DNA of 10,563 nt from Lachnospiraceae bacterium (GCA_009787745.1 WQST01000060.1:819-11381); one strand, 5' to 3'; counted from the stretch's first letter, positions 1-7,050 are shown. The notes: a model not told the origin generated them from the sequence alone. Numbers and translations are program-made.

Positions 1-14
1 AAATAATTTAAATA

Positions 15-665
15 ATGCTGATTAAGCCAGAAAGGCGCAATGGTAACAAAATGACCATTCAAGAAATATTTATTCTTAATAGTATTTTGGACGGCAAGGA
101 AATTTGTTTTCTACCTGAGTTATCTGAGATAAAAATGACCGAACCTTTAGATCATGCAATTAAAGATTCATTAATAAGGAAGGGATTTTTAGAAAATCGC
201 GATCAGCTTACGGAACAAGGTTTCTTAATAACAAGAAGATTGATGAATTATAAAGCTGCCTCAAAGTACATAAAAATTATGTCCCTATCTATCGGCATTT
301 TAAATTCTGAAGAAGCGGTGATGATCAATCAGTTAAGCAAAAAAGAATATGATATTACCGTTATTGATATTAGAGACATTACCCATCAGTTCCTAGAGAC
401 CTTTGATTTTTTAAATGATGCCCCCAATTCCAAAACAATGGAAGAAATAAAAATCAGAGCAGACAAGCTTGAAAAAACTTATAATTTCAAAAACAACTAT
501 TTTGAGCTCCAAACTAAAATTTATCAAACCGGTACCGAAGAAGCATATTTTAGAGCAGATAATCAGCTATATATGTATGATTATAAAAGGCGGTTGCTCT
601 ACCCTAAAAGCCATGCCGATATTATTAATTTATTAAAGGAAAGATTTATGGAGAATCAAGCATGA
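15..665 (+). CDS. EspG/EsaE-like T7SS chaperone candidate (DUF5081-like)
   Basis: Protein of 216 residues, soluble, with no signal peptide or membrane segment. I read it tentatively as a cytoplasmic chaperone that hands a type VII effector to the secretion ATPase, like EsaE for EsaD in Staphylococcus or EspG in mycobacteria. The support is the general pattern: an N-terminal 'QEIFILNSILDGKEI' helix, a 'SLIRKGFLENRDQLTEQG' winged-helix-like stretch (about residues 52-69), an alpha/beta middle, and a C-terminal strand-rich 'YMYDYKRRLLYP' segment, plus its place before a WXG100-like gene and a putative toxin. Start choice is open: ATG 15 lies just after an in-frame stop (9-11) and has no ribosome site; ATG 51 (MTIQEIF) gives 204 residues and resembles the way this kind of protein usually begins, but its only purine stretch (28-36) is too far upstream. 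The stop overlaps the next start by 4 bp (ATGA), which indicates translational coupling. The family assignment is from memory, not a search. Confidence 0.6.
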   Translation: MLIKPERRNGNKMTIQEIFILNSILDGKEICFLPELSEIKMTEPLDHAIKDSLIRKGFLENRDQLTEQGFLITRRLMNYKAASKYIKIMSLSIGILNSEEAVMINQLSKKEYDITVIDIRDITHQFLETFDFLNDAPNSKTMEEIKIRADKLEKTYNFKNNYFELQTKIYQTGTEEAYFRADNQLYMYDYKRRLLYPKSHADIINLLKERFMENQA

Positions 666-991
666 GTACGAATACAATACAATACGAACCGGAGCATCTG
701 GAAAGCATCGAAAAAGAATATAAAGAGGCCGAAAATATACTTACAGAAATCATTGGGGAGTTGAAGCAAGCCCAATATTATCTTGAGGAACATTATCTTG
801 GTTTAGCCAATGAGATTAATGTGGAAGCTATTGATAGGTATATTAAGCATATGGAATTTTTGCAACTAAGCTGTCAAGCTACAAGAGCATTTGTTGAATA
901 TTCAAAAGAAGATATGATCGCCGCCGATCAATTAAACGCTGCGGCAGTTTCTGGTGTCATGGCAGGCTTTAGGGCTATTAACTCTCGTTAA
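662..991 (+). CDS. WXG100-like small helical T7SS protein (toxin partner candidate)
   Basis: 109 residues, almost all helical: a long charged helix (about 9-43), a short turn, and a second helix (about 53-82), followed by an Ala/Gly-rich tail. This is the size and topology of WXG100/Esx and of the small Lap partner proteins that bind the N-terminal helices of LXG toxins. The canonical Trp-x-Gly turn is replaced by Tyr45-Leu-Gly47 at the expected position, and a YxxxD signal (Tyr80 to Asp84, YSKED) lies at the end of the second helix, where T7SS substrates carry their export motif. It is coupled to the upstream gene by a 4-bp overlap. Its likely role (inferred) is to pair with the helical N-terminus of the metalloprotease encoded 186 bp downstream and be exported with it. 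Sequence identity to a named family is not obvious; an unrelated small helical protein remains possible. Confidence 0.65.
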   Translation: MSTNTIQYEPEHLESIEKEYKEAENILTEIIGELKQAQYYLEEHYLGLANEINVEAIDRYIKHMEFLQLSCQATRAFVEYSKEDMIAADQLNAAAVSGVMAGFRAINSR

Positions 992-1177
992 AAACTATAC
1001 TGCTATTTAAACGAATCCCGGCGGCGTGTGAAAAGCGGCGAAAATGCTTAGAAAATATGAAAAAGCATTGTGATGAATCAACAGATAATGTTAGCGATTT
1101 TAGCAAATTCTACCATGTTCCCAAGGTACTAATTTATAACTAAATAAATCCTCAATAAGCAAAAGGGAATAAAAGCT

Positions 1178-2626
1178 ATGGCAAAAAATATTAAAACCCT
1201 CCAATCCAGTAGACGTGAGTGGGACGATCTAAAAGCAAAATGGCAAGCTGGTGGCCCTGTGGATGAGATGATTCAGTATTTTGAAGAAAATTATACCAAG
1301 ATTCAAAATGCGATCAACTTAATAAGTGCCTCTAATCGTGCCGGATATGATCAGCTTACTGTTCCCAAGCTGACTTTTACCCAAGCGGAACTTACTCGTC
1401 TTAAAGATGCTCGCGAAGCGATGAAGGCGTATACGGAAAATATTCATGATGAAATAATTGATACTATTGATACTCCTTTCGCCAGAAAGATGGGAGAAGT
1501 TTTAGATGAAATAATAACAATAAGTCCGGAAAATGTAAGAATAACAAGTAGTTTTACTCACGGCGCTATAAAAGAAGTTTCAATTTATGAACTGATTATG
1601 CCGGCTTTGGATTATAGTAATCTGCAAAATTACTTTAAATATATGCTTAAAGGAAAGTTGAAGGATTTAAAGCAAAAACCCACGATTACTCTTCAAATAG
1701 CTATGGTAAAGGCTATTGTCGATTCTTACGAAGGTGCTGATTTGCAAGTGGCAAGCTATTCAGACAAGAATCGTTTGGTTAAATACTATGAAATGATCTA
1801 TCCTGATCGCACTACAATAATGGATAGTTTTTTAGGTTCTCAAAGTATCAGGAGTATTGATATCTTGAATATTAAGTTTATTGCGTATAAGTCTCCGGAG
1901 CGTTACCAATATGTTATGTTTAAATATTTGCCGGATATTAGTATTGGTAGTATTAGTCATACAGATACTCAACATTATTCTCCAACGAATCGAGAAATTT
2001 TCGTAAATCTGAATCAGACAATAATTCCTCCGGCGACGCGGCTCTATGGCTTAGCCGAGGGAAGGGGAGCTTATTTTACCTTTTTTCATGAATTGGGTCA
2101 TGGTATTGATCATGCGATGGTTGGATTTAATGGAAATGCAAGTATTCCTTTATATGCGGTTATTGAAAATGATGTATATGATAATATGAGAGCAGAAATA
2201 GAAAAGCATTTTCCTTCAACGCGTACCCCTCAACAAGAAAATGAAATAAATTCAATTTTAGAGAGTTTAAAACGTAATGGTGCGCCACTGGCAAATCCGA
2301 TTTTGAATAGAATTAGAATTCAAGTTGAAAGAGAATTTGAAAAGGTAAAGTTGGCCGGCGATGATAACGCTCTAGCATCAGATGTATATGGCGGTATTAC
2401 AGATAATACTATTAAAGGTGATTGGGGACATACAAAAGCAAATTATTGGTATGATACAACTGGAAACGCTACCGGGGCGCAAAACAGGGAATTTTTTGCT
2501 GAATTTTTTGCCATCAACATAACAGGTTATGAGGCGCCGGCTATATCTGCTGCTGAGCTTTTCCCCACCGCAACGGTTGAAATGGAAAATATAATTAAAA
2601 ATGAAAAAAATCTTGTTATAAGGTGA
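1178..2626 (+). CDS. Putative T7SS-exported zinc metalloprotease toxin, lethal-factor/MuF-like
   Basis: 482 residues with no Sec signal peptide. Residues 1-115 are helical and charged, the kind of N-terminal targeting domain seen in LXG and related polymorphic toxins, though I do not see a clear LXG motif. Residues about 120-280 are an unassigned middle. The C-terminus is a zincin: FFHELGHGIDHA gives H304, E305 and H308 (HExxH), and NREFFAEFFA (436-445) gives E438 as third zinc ligand and E442 as the second conserved acid. This matches anthrax lethal factor (HEFGH, then NEAEFFAEAF) and the MuF-linked toxin peptidases. Between them, ASDVYGG..GDWGHTKANYW (400-424) resembles the SDI..GYGH..YW block of those toxins; Tyr423 or Tyr425 may be the catalytic tyrosine. 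The ribosome site is AAAGGG about 10 nt before ATG. The next gene starts 9 bp after the stop, fitting toxin followed by immunity. The protease assignment is strong; export by T7SS is inferred. Confidence 0.82.
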   Translation: MAKNIKTLQSSRREWDDLKAKWQAGGPVDEMIQYFEENYTKIQNAINLISASNRAGYDQLTVPKLTFTQAELTRLKDAREAMKAYTENIHDEIIDTIDTPFARKMGEVLDEIITISPENVRITSSFTHGAIKEVSIYELIMPALDYSNLQNYFKYMLKGKLKDLKQKPTITLQIAMVKAIVDSYEGADLQVASYSDKNRLVKYYEMIYPDRTTIMDSFLGSQSIRSIDILNIKFIAYKSPERYQYVMFKYLPDISIGSISHTDTQHYSPTNREIFVNLNQTIIPPATRLYGLAEGRGAYFTFFHELGHGIDHAMVGFNGNASIPLYAVIENDVYDNMRAEIEKHFPSTRTPQQENEINSILESLKRNGAPLANPILNRIRIQVEREFEKVKLAGDDNALASDVYGGITDNTIKGDWGHTKANYWYDTTGNATGAQNREFFAEFFAINITGYEAPAISAAELFPTATVEMENIIKNEKNLVIR

Positions 2627-2635
2627 GGAAAAACG

Positions 2636-3349
2636 ATGAAAAAAAGTTGCTTGTTATTAATATTGTTGGTACTATTAATATGTGGTTGTAATAATCAATC
2701 TGATGAGGAAGACCAAGGCTCAATGATAGGGGGAAAAACGATGAAAGAAGAGACGATGAAAGAAGAACTTGTTAGCAAAGAAAGGTTATTAGAATACATT
2801 CAAACGAACGATGTCGGATTATCAGTTGAATATTTTGACGTCATTGACATTGCAGAATATATTAGTAGTCTTAATCTCACAGAAGATAACATGAAAGAAT
2901 ACATAGAATGGTTAGTTAGTGGTAACTATCATTTGAAAGATCTTGAGCATTGGGAAAAAGCAAACTATATGGCACGCGAAAAATTCAATGTTGATAGTAC
3001 GGATGAAGAATACCAAGAATTTATCAATAAATTCTCCCAAGCAATTGGCAAAGAAATAAGAGATTCTCAAAATCATAATATGTTTAGCAGTAACTTTGAA
3101 ATAGAGGATGATAACAGAAAGACTATTTTGTATATAGAACGAACAAAGAATATAGAAAATCTTGAGTTTTTCGAACGTCCCAATAGTTCTCCTAGATTAT
3201 TGGAAATAGCTGTTGAAGCAGGGGGGGATGGGCTACGGCAACTTTTCTTATTCTGCTATAGCAAAAATAAAAAATATATATTACTGGCGGACCCATACAA
3301 TGAGCAACAATTAGAATATATAAAAAAGTTTCAAGAAATAGATGATTAA
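2636..3349 (+). CDS. Lipoprotein, candidate immunity protein to the upstream metalloprotease
   Basis: 237 residues. The N-terminus is a lipoprotein signal: MKKS, a Leu/Ile core, and a lipobox ending ICGC with Cys18 as the lipidated residue and Asn19-Asn20 after it. The mature part is acidic, soluble and mixed alpha/beta, with no domain I recognise. It starts 9 bp after the protease stop, with GGTGAGGA (overlapping that stop) as ribosome site, so the two are almost certainly co-transcribed and coupled. Small membrane-tethered or exported proteins encoded directly after T7SS toxins are often immunity proteins (TipC of Streptococcus is extracytoplasmic), so I infer protection against the protease at the cell surface. 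Odd features are a 15-bp tandem repeat just after the signal and a second strong ribosome site in front of Met36, which could yield an untethered cytoplasmic form. Base composition is visibly more AT-rich than in the genes from 3432 onward. The function is unproven. Confidence 0.7.
   Translation: MKKSCLLLILLVLLICGCNNQSDEEDQGSMIGGKTMKEETMKEELVSKERLLEYIQTNDVGLSVEYFDVIDIAEYISSLNLTEDNMKEYIEWLVSGNYHLKDLEHWEKANYMAREKFNVDSTDEEYQEFINKFSQAIGKEIRDSQNHNMFSSNFEIEDDNRKTILYIERTKNIENLEFFERPNSSPRLLEIAVEAGGDGLRQLFLFCYSKNKKYILLADPYNEQQLEYIKKFQEIDD
2728..2743 (+). promoter_or_regulatory. Internal ribosome binding site and in-frame ATG inside the lipoprotein gene
   Basis: AGGGGG lies 7 nt before an in-frame ATG (codon 36). 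The 15 nt GGAAAAACGATGAAA around this ATG also occurs at the annotated start (2627-2641), so the translation start region looks duplicated. Initiation here would give about 202 residues without the lipoprotein signal. Confidence 0.4.
2738..2767 (+). repeat. Tandem 15-bp repeat coding TMKEE-TMKEE
   Basis: Two copies of ACGATGAAAGAAGAR in a row, differing only in the last base (G versus A). They encode Thr-Met-Lys-Glu-Glu twice and supply in-frame ATG codons at 2741 and 2756. The repeat sits in the linker between the lipidated Cys and the folded part, where length change is likely tolerated. Confidence 0.85.
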
Positions 3350-3431
3350 TTATGATAATGATGAGAGAAACATAAAGAAATCTTCTTCGATTACGCTCAA
3401 AATTACAAGGTTTTGACAGAGGAATCTTTAT

Positions 3432-4274
3432 TCACACCCTAGTCTTCTTCTGTTCCGCTAAGTGCAGATATAGCGGGCGGAAATAATTGTTTATATAAGC
3501 GCCAAGTAATATTACATAAATACTGACATAAAGCCACATTAAGATCATGACGATCGTCGTCAGACTGCCATAAATATTAAAGCCGTTGAAATAATCCACA
3601 TAAATCGAAAAGCCAAAGCTTAACAAGCTAAAAGCCCACGCCGCCAGTGCCGCACCGGGAAGCTGCATCCATAATTTCGTGCGGATACCCGGGACATATG
3701 CATAAATAATACCAAGTGCTAAAGTAAATAAAACAAATATTATCAAAAAACGGCTATTTAACAAAAACCTGATAAACTGCCCCAAATAAGGGACATTTTG
3801 CATAATAATATTAATCAAAACATTGCCGAAAACCATCACTAGCAACGAGATAACAAGCACCAATAAAATTACCATCGTATAAATCGATGCAAATATCCTC
3901 AGCACAAACATCGGTCTGTTTTCATTTACACCATTGACGGTATTAAGCCCGCGCATTAAAGCCATCACCCCTTTACTTGCCGACCAAATCGTTACTAAAG
4001 CGGCGAACGACACTACCCCTGCCGATTGACGGTAAACATCCCTAATGATACTGATCACCAAAGGATGAGTCGCTTCGGGAGTAATCTCGGTTAGGAAAAT
4101 CATCAGATCGCCTTCTGTCAAAGGCGTATACGGGATAACCGCACATAATAAAATTAACATCGGAATCAGGGATAAAAAAAAGTAAAAAGTTGTGGCGGCG
4201 GAATTAGTCGTTATGTTTTTTCCATCAAGACGGGATGTGAAGTCTTTGATGACAAGATAGGCTTTTTTCAGCAT
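3432..4274 (-). CDS. YihY/BrkB (RbnB-N-like) family membrane protein
   Basis: 280 residues in the inner membrane, function unclear in the family; old links to RNase BN and to virulence (BrkB) are not supported as enzyme activity. Family marks are the N-terminal 'NSAATTFYFFLSLIPMLILL', the 'IWSASKGVMALMRGLNTVNG' block, and the C-terminal 'FNIYGSLTTIVMILMWLYVS' stretch; about six membrane helices can be counted. The frame is open further upstream, but the start used here (4274) is chosen because AAAGGAG lies 7 nt before that ATG, and an earlier start at 4316 would overlap the upstream gene by 29 bp with a poor ribosome site. The gene starts 13 bp after the stop of the SpoIID-like gene, and its ribosome site overlaps that stop, so the two form an operon. 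No clear terminator is visible after its end (3350-3431). Confidence 0.93.
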   Translation of the reverse strand: MLKKAYLVIKDFTSRLDGKNITTNSAATTFYFFLSLIPMLILLCAVIPYTPLTEGDLMIFLTEITPEATHPLVISIIRDVYRQSAGVVSFAALVTIWSASKGVMALMRGLNTVNGVNENRPMFVLRIFASIYTMVILLVLVISLLVMVFGNVLINIIMQNVPYLGQFIRFLLNSRFLIIFVLFTLALGIIYAYVPGIRTKLWMQLPGAALAAWAFSLLSFGFSIYVDYFNGFNIYGSLTTIVMILMWLYVSIYVILLGAYINNYFRPLYLHLAEQKKTRV

Positions 4275-4287
4275 TATATTTTCTCCT

Positions 4288-6696
4288 TTAATCAGTTCTG
4301 ATTTCGCAGTCGCCATAAAATACAGCCAATATTTCCGTGTAATTATACCCGCGGTTACCTAATGCCCTCGCGCCGTTTTGCGACATTCCGACCCCATGCC
4401 CATAACCGCCGCCGATGATATGATATCCTGTGACGCGGTTATTTTTGATCGTTGGTTCTATGACAAAAAACGCACTGGGGACGAGGTTCGGGGATGTAAC
4501 TTGGCTTCCGTCCTGACGGGTCACTTTGTAATCACTGTCATTAAGCACGAAACGAATCGAATTTTCGGAAATGATTTTATAGGTATTGTTCGTTGTTTCA
4601 ATGATAAGCTCATCCATTACCCCGCCGGGAAGCCGTTTCGCACAGTAGATATTCGTAATCTCGCCAACATCCTTAATCGGCTTGCTGATATATTCACCCT
4701 TTTCCAACGTCAGCACCAAGCGATAATTAGTATTATAGCGTTTCTTTATATTTTCGGCAATTTTATCCTTTTTCATATCCTTGACTTCATATTTCCAGCG
4801 ATACCATTGTTCATTGATTTCATAATCGCTTTCGCGGACACTTCGGATAAATTCCGTAAAAATTTCGTCGTCTGCCAATGAATCGGGATGGATAATATTT
4901 TCGGCATTGACCGGATCGGTCAGTTTATGCCGATCGTCGCCGATAATCGCCGCTTTAAGATATGAGGTATCTTCCGTTCCGCCGCCTTTCCATATCGCGG
5001 GAATCGTTGCATTTCCGCTTGATGTCGAATAATAATAGGTCGCGGCAGGGTTATTATTAAAAAACAGCATCTGCCCCGTCGTTTCTTTGACCGCTTTAGT
5101 AGTATTCATATTTTCCGCAATATTATTATAAACCTGATAGGTAACACTATCATCGACATGAGCGCCTAACGCCGAAAGCCCTGACCTTTGCAAGTACCGA
5201 TAAGAATATGTTCTGGCACAAACAGCTTGTGCTTTCAGCGCTTCCAAAGGATATGAAGCCGGCATTTCGCTGGGAACAACCGAGTATAGATACTCTTCCA
5301 AAAGCACCTCGTTTACGATACTAAGGCCGTCGCTTGATTTTTGGATTTCTAAAGAACCGCGGTATGTCGGAATACCTTGGCTCCTTTTGAGTGAAGAAAG
5401 GGTTATCCGTCCTGTCCCCGCTTTCGGGGTGATGATTACATTTCCACCTTTTAGTAAATCACTATCGGATGTAAGCAAAAGAGCATCTCCCGCACTATGC
5501 TCTAATGTCTTTCGGTCACTATAAGAGCCATATATAACCGTATAGTCAACATCCGCCGTCAGCTTGACTTCCTGATGATAAAGACCTGCGAAATTTTCGG
5601 TTTTTAGCGCGACACGAATGTGTTCCATCGCTTCTTTGCGCACCGCCAGCGCACCGCATATTTTTCCGTCTTCGACGACAAAATCAGTAAAATCATACCC
5701 GATTGCCAAATCGGACATCGAAAGCGTTTTCATTTGTTCATACAAACGATACACTTGAATATCTTCACCGGTATCAATAACCCCATGGCCTTCAAGCGTT
5801 ATATTCTCATCACTGACCGCCAACAATTTCCCGCTGATAACATCATTTTTGAAAATCATTTCTCTTAAACGACCGTTATGGAAATGTAAATCCGCTAATT
5901 GCTCTTTAACTAAATCGCCAATCGTGATATCATCTGTTAAATTTACTTCTTGATTTTCAGAGAAATCAGCGCGCCGGTATCTTATTTCGAAATCGTGATA
6001 AAAATAACCGACCTGATTTTCATCCTCACCGAGAAAAAAAACATTTTTCAGTGTTGTATTTCGATTAACTATATCAATCAATGTGAGCAGTTCACCTTCT
6101 TTTGCATATGCTTCAATCGTTTGGTATTGGCATACGTTAAAAAGTGACGACTTAAAATTCATTACTTCCATTTCATCATTTATTAATTGATTCGCGGCTA
6201 AAGTTGTACCCGATGAATCCGTAACATCTTCGCCGATACCAAGTACTGTTAAGGTCACTAAAGAAATTTGTTCTGCATTAGCATTATTGTAAATATCAAT
6301 CATTTCTTTTGTGACTTTCTCGAAATCCTCGGTCAGGAAAAAGTGTTCGGGTTGATATTTTTCTATATAGCGGTCGTGGTCGATTAGGTTAAGTAATGTC
6401 ATTAGTTCACGATAATCGGCGTATGTGAGTACGGCGTTTGGGTTTAGTTTGATTTTTTCGGTTAGTTGATAAAAAAGCGGTTCATTGCCGATTTCATTGT
6501 TTAGGGCATGAGTAATAATCAGGACTTCTTCAATCCTCATAAACTCGCCTTGCGGAGCGGGAATTGTTGCATCAAGGATGATTTCGTCAAGTATTTCATC
6601 AAGACCGTCTTCTTTACGAAAGATAAGCCATAGCAGGATAAATATGATTATTGTAAAGGCGATTTTAATAATCATGCTGATGTTTTTTTGCGTCAT
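4288..6696 (-). CDS. Membrane-anchored SpoIID/LytB-domain protein, unusually long
   Basis: 802 residues, against about 340 for SpoIID itself. One N-terminal membrane helix (residues 8-26) places the rest outside the cytoplasm. Residues about 30-440 are an extended region without a domain I can name. The SpoIID domain spans about 445-800: 'VPSEMPASYPLEALKAQAV' (474-492) carries the glutamate (E477) that in SpoIID is the catalytic base of the lytic transglycosylase acting on stem-peptide-free glycan strands; then 'YYYSTSSGNA' (554-563), and the C-terminal 'GGGYGHGVGMSQNGARALG'. The His and Cys that bind zinc in the YYSTSSG region of some SpoIID proteins are not obvious here. The ribosome site is TTGGAGAA about 6 nt before ATG. 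The first gene of an operon with YihY. It may be the sporulation SpoIID-type enzyme or a vegetative cell-wall relative; the long N-terminal region and the absence of other engulfment genes favour a paralogue. Confidence 0.9.
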   Translation of the reverse strand: MTQKNISMIIKIAFTIIIFILLWLIFRKEDGLDEILDEIILDATIPAPQGEFMRIEEVLIITHALNNEIGNEPLFYQLTEKIKLNPNAVLTYADYRELMTLLNLIDHDRYIEKYQPEHFFLTEDFEKVTKEMIDIYNNANAEQISLVTLTVLGIGEDVTDSSGTTLAANQLINDEMEVMNFKSSLFNVCQYQTIEAYAKEGELLTLIDIVNRNTTLKNVFFLGEDENQVGYFYHDFEIRYRRADFSENQEVNLTDDITIGDLVKEQLADLHFHNGRLREMIFKNDVISGKLLAVSDENITLEGHGVIDTGEDIQVYRLYEQMKTLSMSDLAIGYDFTDFVVEDGKICGALAVRKEAMEHIRVALKTENFAGLYHQEVKLTADVDYTVIYGSYSDRKTLEHSAGDALLLTSDSDLLKGGNVIITPKAGTGRITLSSLKRSQGIPTYRGSLEIQKSSDGLSIVNEVLLEEYLYSVVPSEMPASYPLEALKAQAVCARTYSYRYLQRSGLSALGAHVDDSVTYQVYNNIAENMNTTKAVKETTGQMLFFNNNPAATYYYSTSSGNATIPAIWKGGGTEDTSYLKAAIIGDDRHKLTDPVNAENIIHPDSLADDEIFTEFIRSVRESDYEINEQWYRWKYEVKDMKKDKIAENIKKRYNTNYRLVLTLEKGEYISKPIKDVGEITNIYCAKRLPGGVMDELIIETTNNTYKIISENSIRFVLNDSDYKVTRQDGSQVTSPNLVPSAFFVIEPTIKNNRVTGYHIIGGGYGHGVGMSQNGARALGNRGYNYTEILAVFYGDCEIRTD

Positions 6697-6722
6697 GGGT
6701 TCTCCAATGGGTTTAATGGTTA

Positions 6723-6750
6723 GGGTATGTACCTCTTTACTAGTATACCC
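6723..6750. repeat. Inverted repeat GGGTAT-N16-ATACCC over the putative SpoIID-operon promoter
   Basis: GGGTAT (6723-6728) and ATACCC (6745-6750) are perfect 6-bp inverted arms, 16 bp apart. The right arm overlaps the putative minus-strand -10 box TATACT. The spacing and position would suit an operator, but short arms in AT-rich DNA can arise by chance. Confidence 0.4.
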
Positions 6751-6770
6751 CTTTATTATTATTATTCAGA
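6742..6770 (-). promoter_or_regulatory. Possible promoter of the SpoIID-like/YihY operon
   Basis: On the minus strand TATACT (6742-6747) is a good -10 box, 45 bp before the start codon. The -35 position at 17-18 bp spacing holds only TCTGAA/TTCTGA, a poor match. A run of AATAATAAT triplets fills the spacer. An activator or another sigma factor may be involved. Confidence 0.35.
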
Positions 6771-6789
6771 ACTTGTCTGCTTATTACAT

Positions 6790-6806
6790 GATTTGCATCG
6801 CAAATC
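6790..6806. repeat. Perfect inverted repeat GATTTGC-ATC-GCAAATC
   Basis: Two perfect 7-bp arms separated by ATC, lying between the terminator of the RNA gene and the SpoIID-operon promoter. There is no U-run after it on either strand, so it is more like an operator than a terminator. It sits about 20-35 bp upstream of the possible -35 region of the minus-strand operon, a position suited to an activator. Confidence 0.5.
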
Positions 6807-6825
6807 TTGTCCGTCGTTATACACA

Positions 6826-6847
6826 CAAAAAGCAGCCAAAGGCTGCT
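6826..6847 (-). terminator. Intrinsic terminator of the minus-strand RNA gene
   Basis: On the minus strand AGCAGCC-TTT-GGCTGCT forms a 7-bp GC-rich stem with a 3-nt loop and runs directly into TTTTT. It ends the structured RNA. I see no convincing upstream segment that could act as an antiterminator, so it looks like the end of a gene and not a riboswitch. Confidence 0.85.
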
Positions 6848-7034
6848 ATTTGTAACTTTTGACCCAAAATGCCGGTTCCTGCATTTTGACTCCTAGCAAT
6901 GCTAGGTGGGTAACCGCAGACACGCTTCTGCCTTCCACTACGCAATGATGGCTTGACATCTACGTGACGATATAGGAATCCCGTTTACGATAATGTAGGT
7001 TCAAAATAACAAGAATTATCGAACACTCCAGGTT
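6826..7034 (-). ncRNA. Structured non-coding RNA of about 209 nt, possibly raiA-type
   Basis: A free-standing RNA gene with its own strong promoter (start near 7034, inferred from the -10 box) and intrinsic terminator. No protein frame fits. Visible helices are: a long closing stem joining 6998-7012 with 6850-6865; a stem-loop over about 6957-6997; GATG..CATC (6947-6960); a stem of GTGG/CCAC (6906-6909 with 6935-6938) topped by GCAGA/TCTGC (6916-6931); CCTAGC-3-GCTAGG (6892-6906); and an 8-bp hairpin CAAAATGC/GCATTTTG (6865-6888). The loop of the last can pair 5 bp (AGGAA) with TTCCT in the first stem-loop (6974-6978), a likely pseudoknot or kissing contact. Length, multi-helix fold and Firmicute host suit raiA RNA; 6S RNA is the alternative, but the many local hairpins fit its long rod poorly. 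I recognise no tmRNA, SRP or RNase P core. Existence is well supported; the family is a guess. Confidence 0.75.
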
Positions 7035-7050
7035 AAAACAAGTATAACCT
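7030..7050. repeat. Inverted repeat AGGTTA-N9-TAACCT over the RNA gene's -10 box and start
   Basis: AGGTTA (7030-7035) and TAACCT (7045-7050) are perfect 6-bp arms. One arm overlaps the -10 box (7041-7046), the other the inferred transcription start (about 7034). A repressor bound here would block the RNA gene. It could also be incidental. Confidence 0.45.

Noticed and set aside
992..1177. Gap between the WXG-like and protease genes, with a 28-codon frame at 1057-1143
   Set aside because: The frame has no ribosome site and no recognisable product. It may be a remnant of a lost partner gene, but nothing in it supports that. No promoter or hairpin stands out.
4378..4881. 167-codon frame antisense to the SpoIID-like gene
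   Set aside because: It lies wholly inside a well-supported gene, has no ribosome site and has low-complexity hydrophobic sequence; the same holds for shorter antisense frames at 5620-5868 and 5950-6147.
6578..6862. 94-codon plus-strand frame crossing the start of the SpoIID-like gene and the RNA terminator
   Set aside because: It overlaps a real gene start and runs through a terminator hairpin and an inverted repeat; no ribosome site.
6826..7034. Riboswitch controlling the SpoIID-like operon
   Set aside because: I find no antiterminator that could open the 6826-6847 stem and no known riboswitch core. The next gene is about 130 bp beyond with its own possible promoter.
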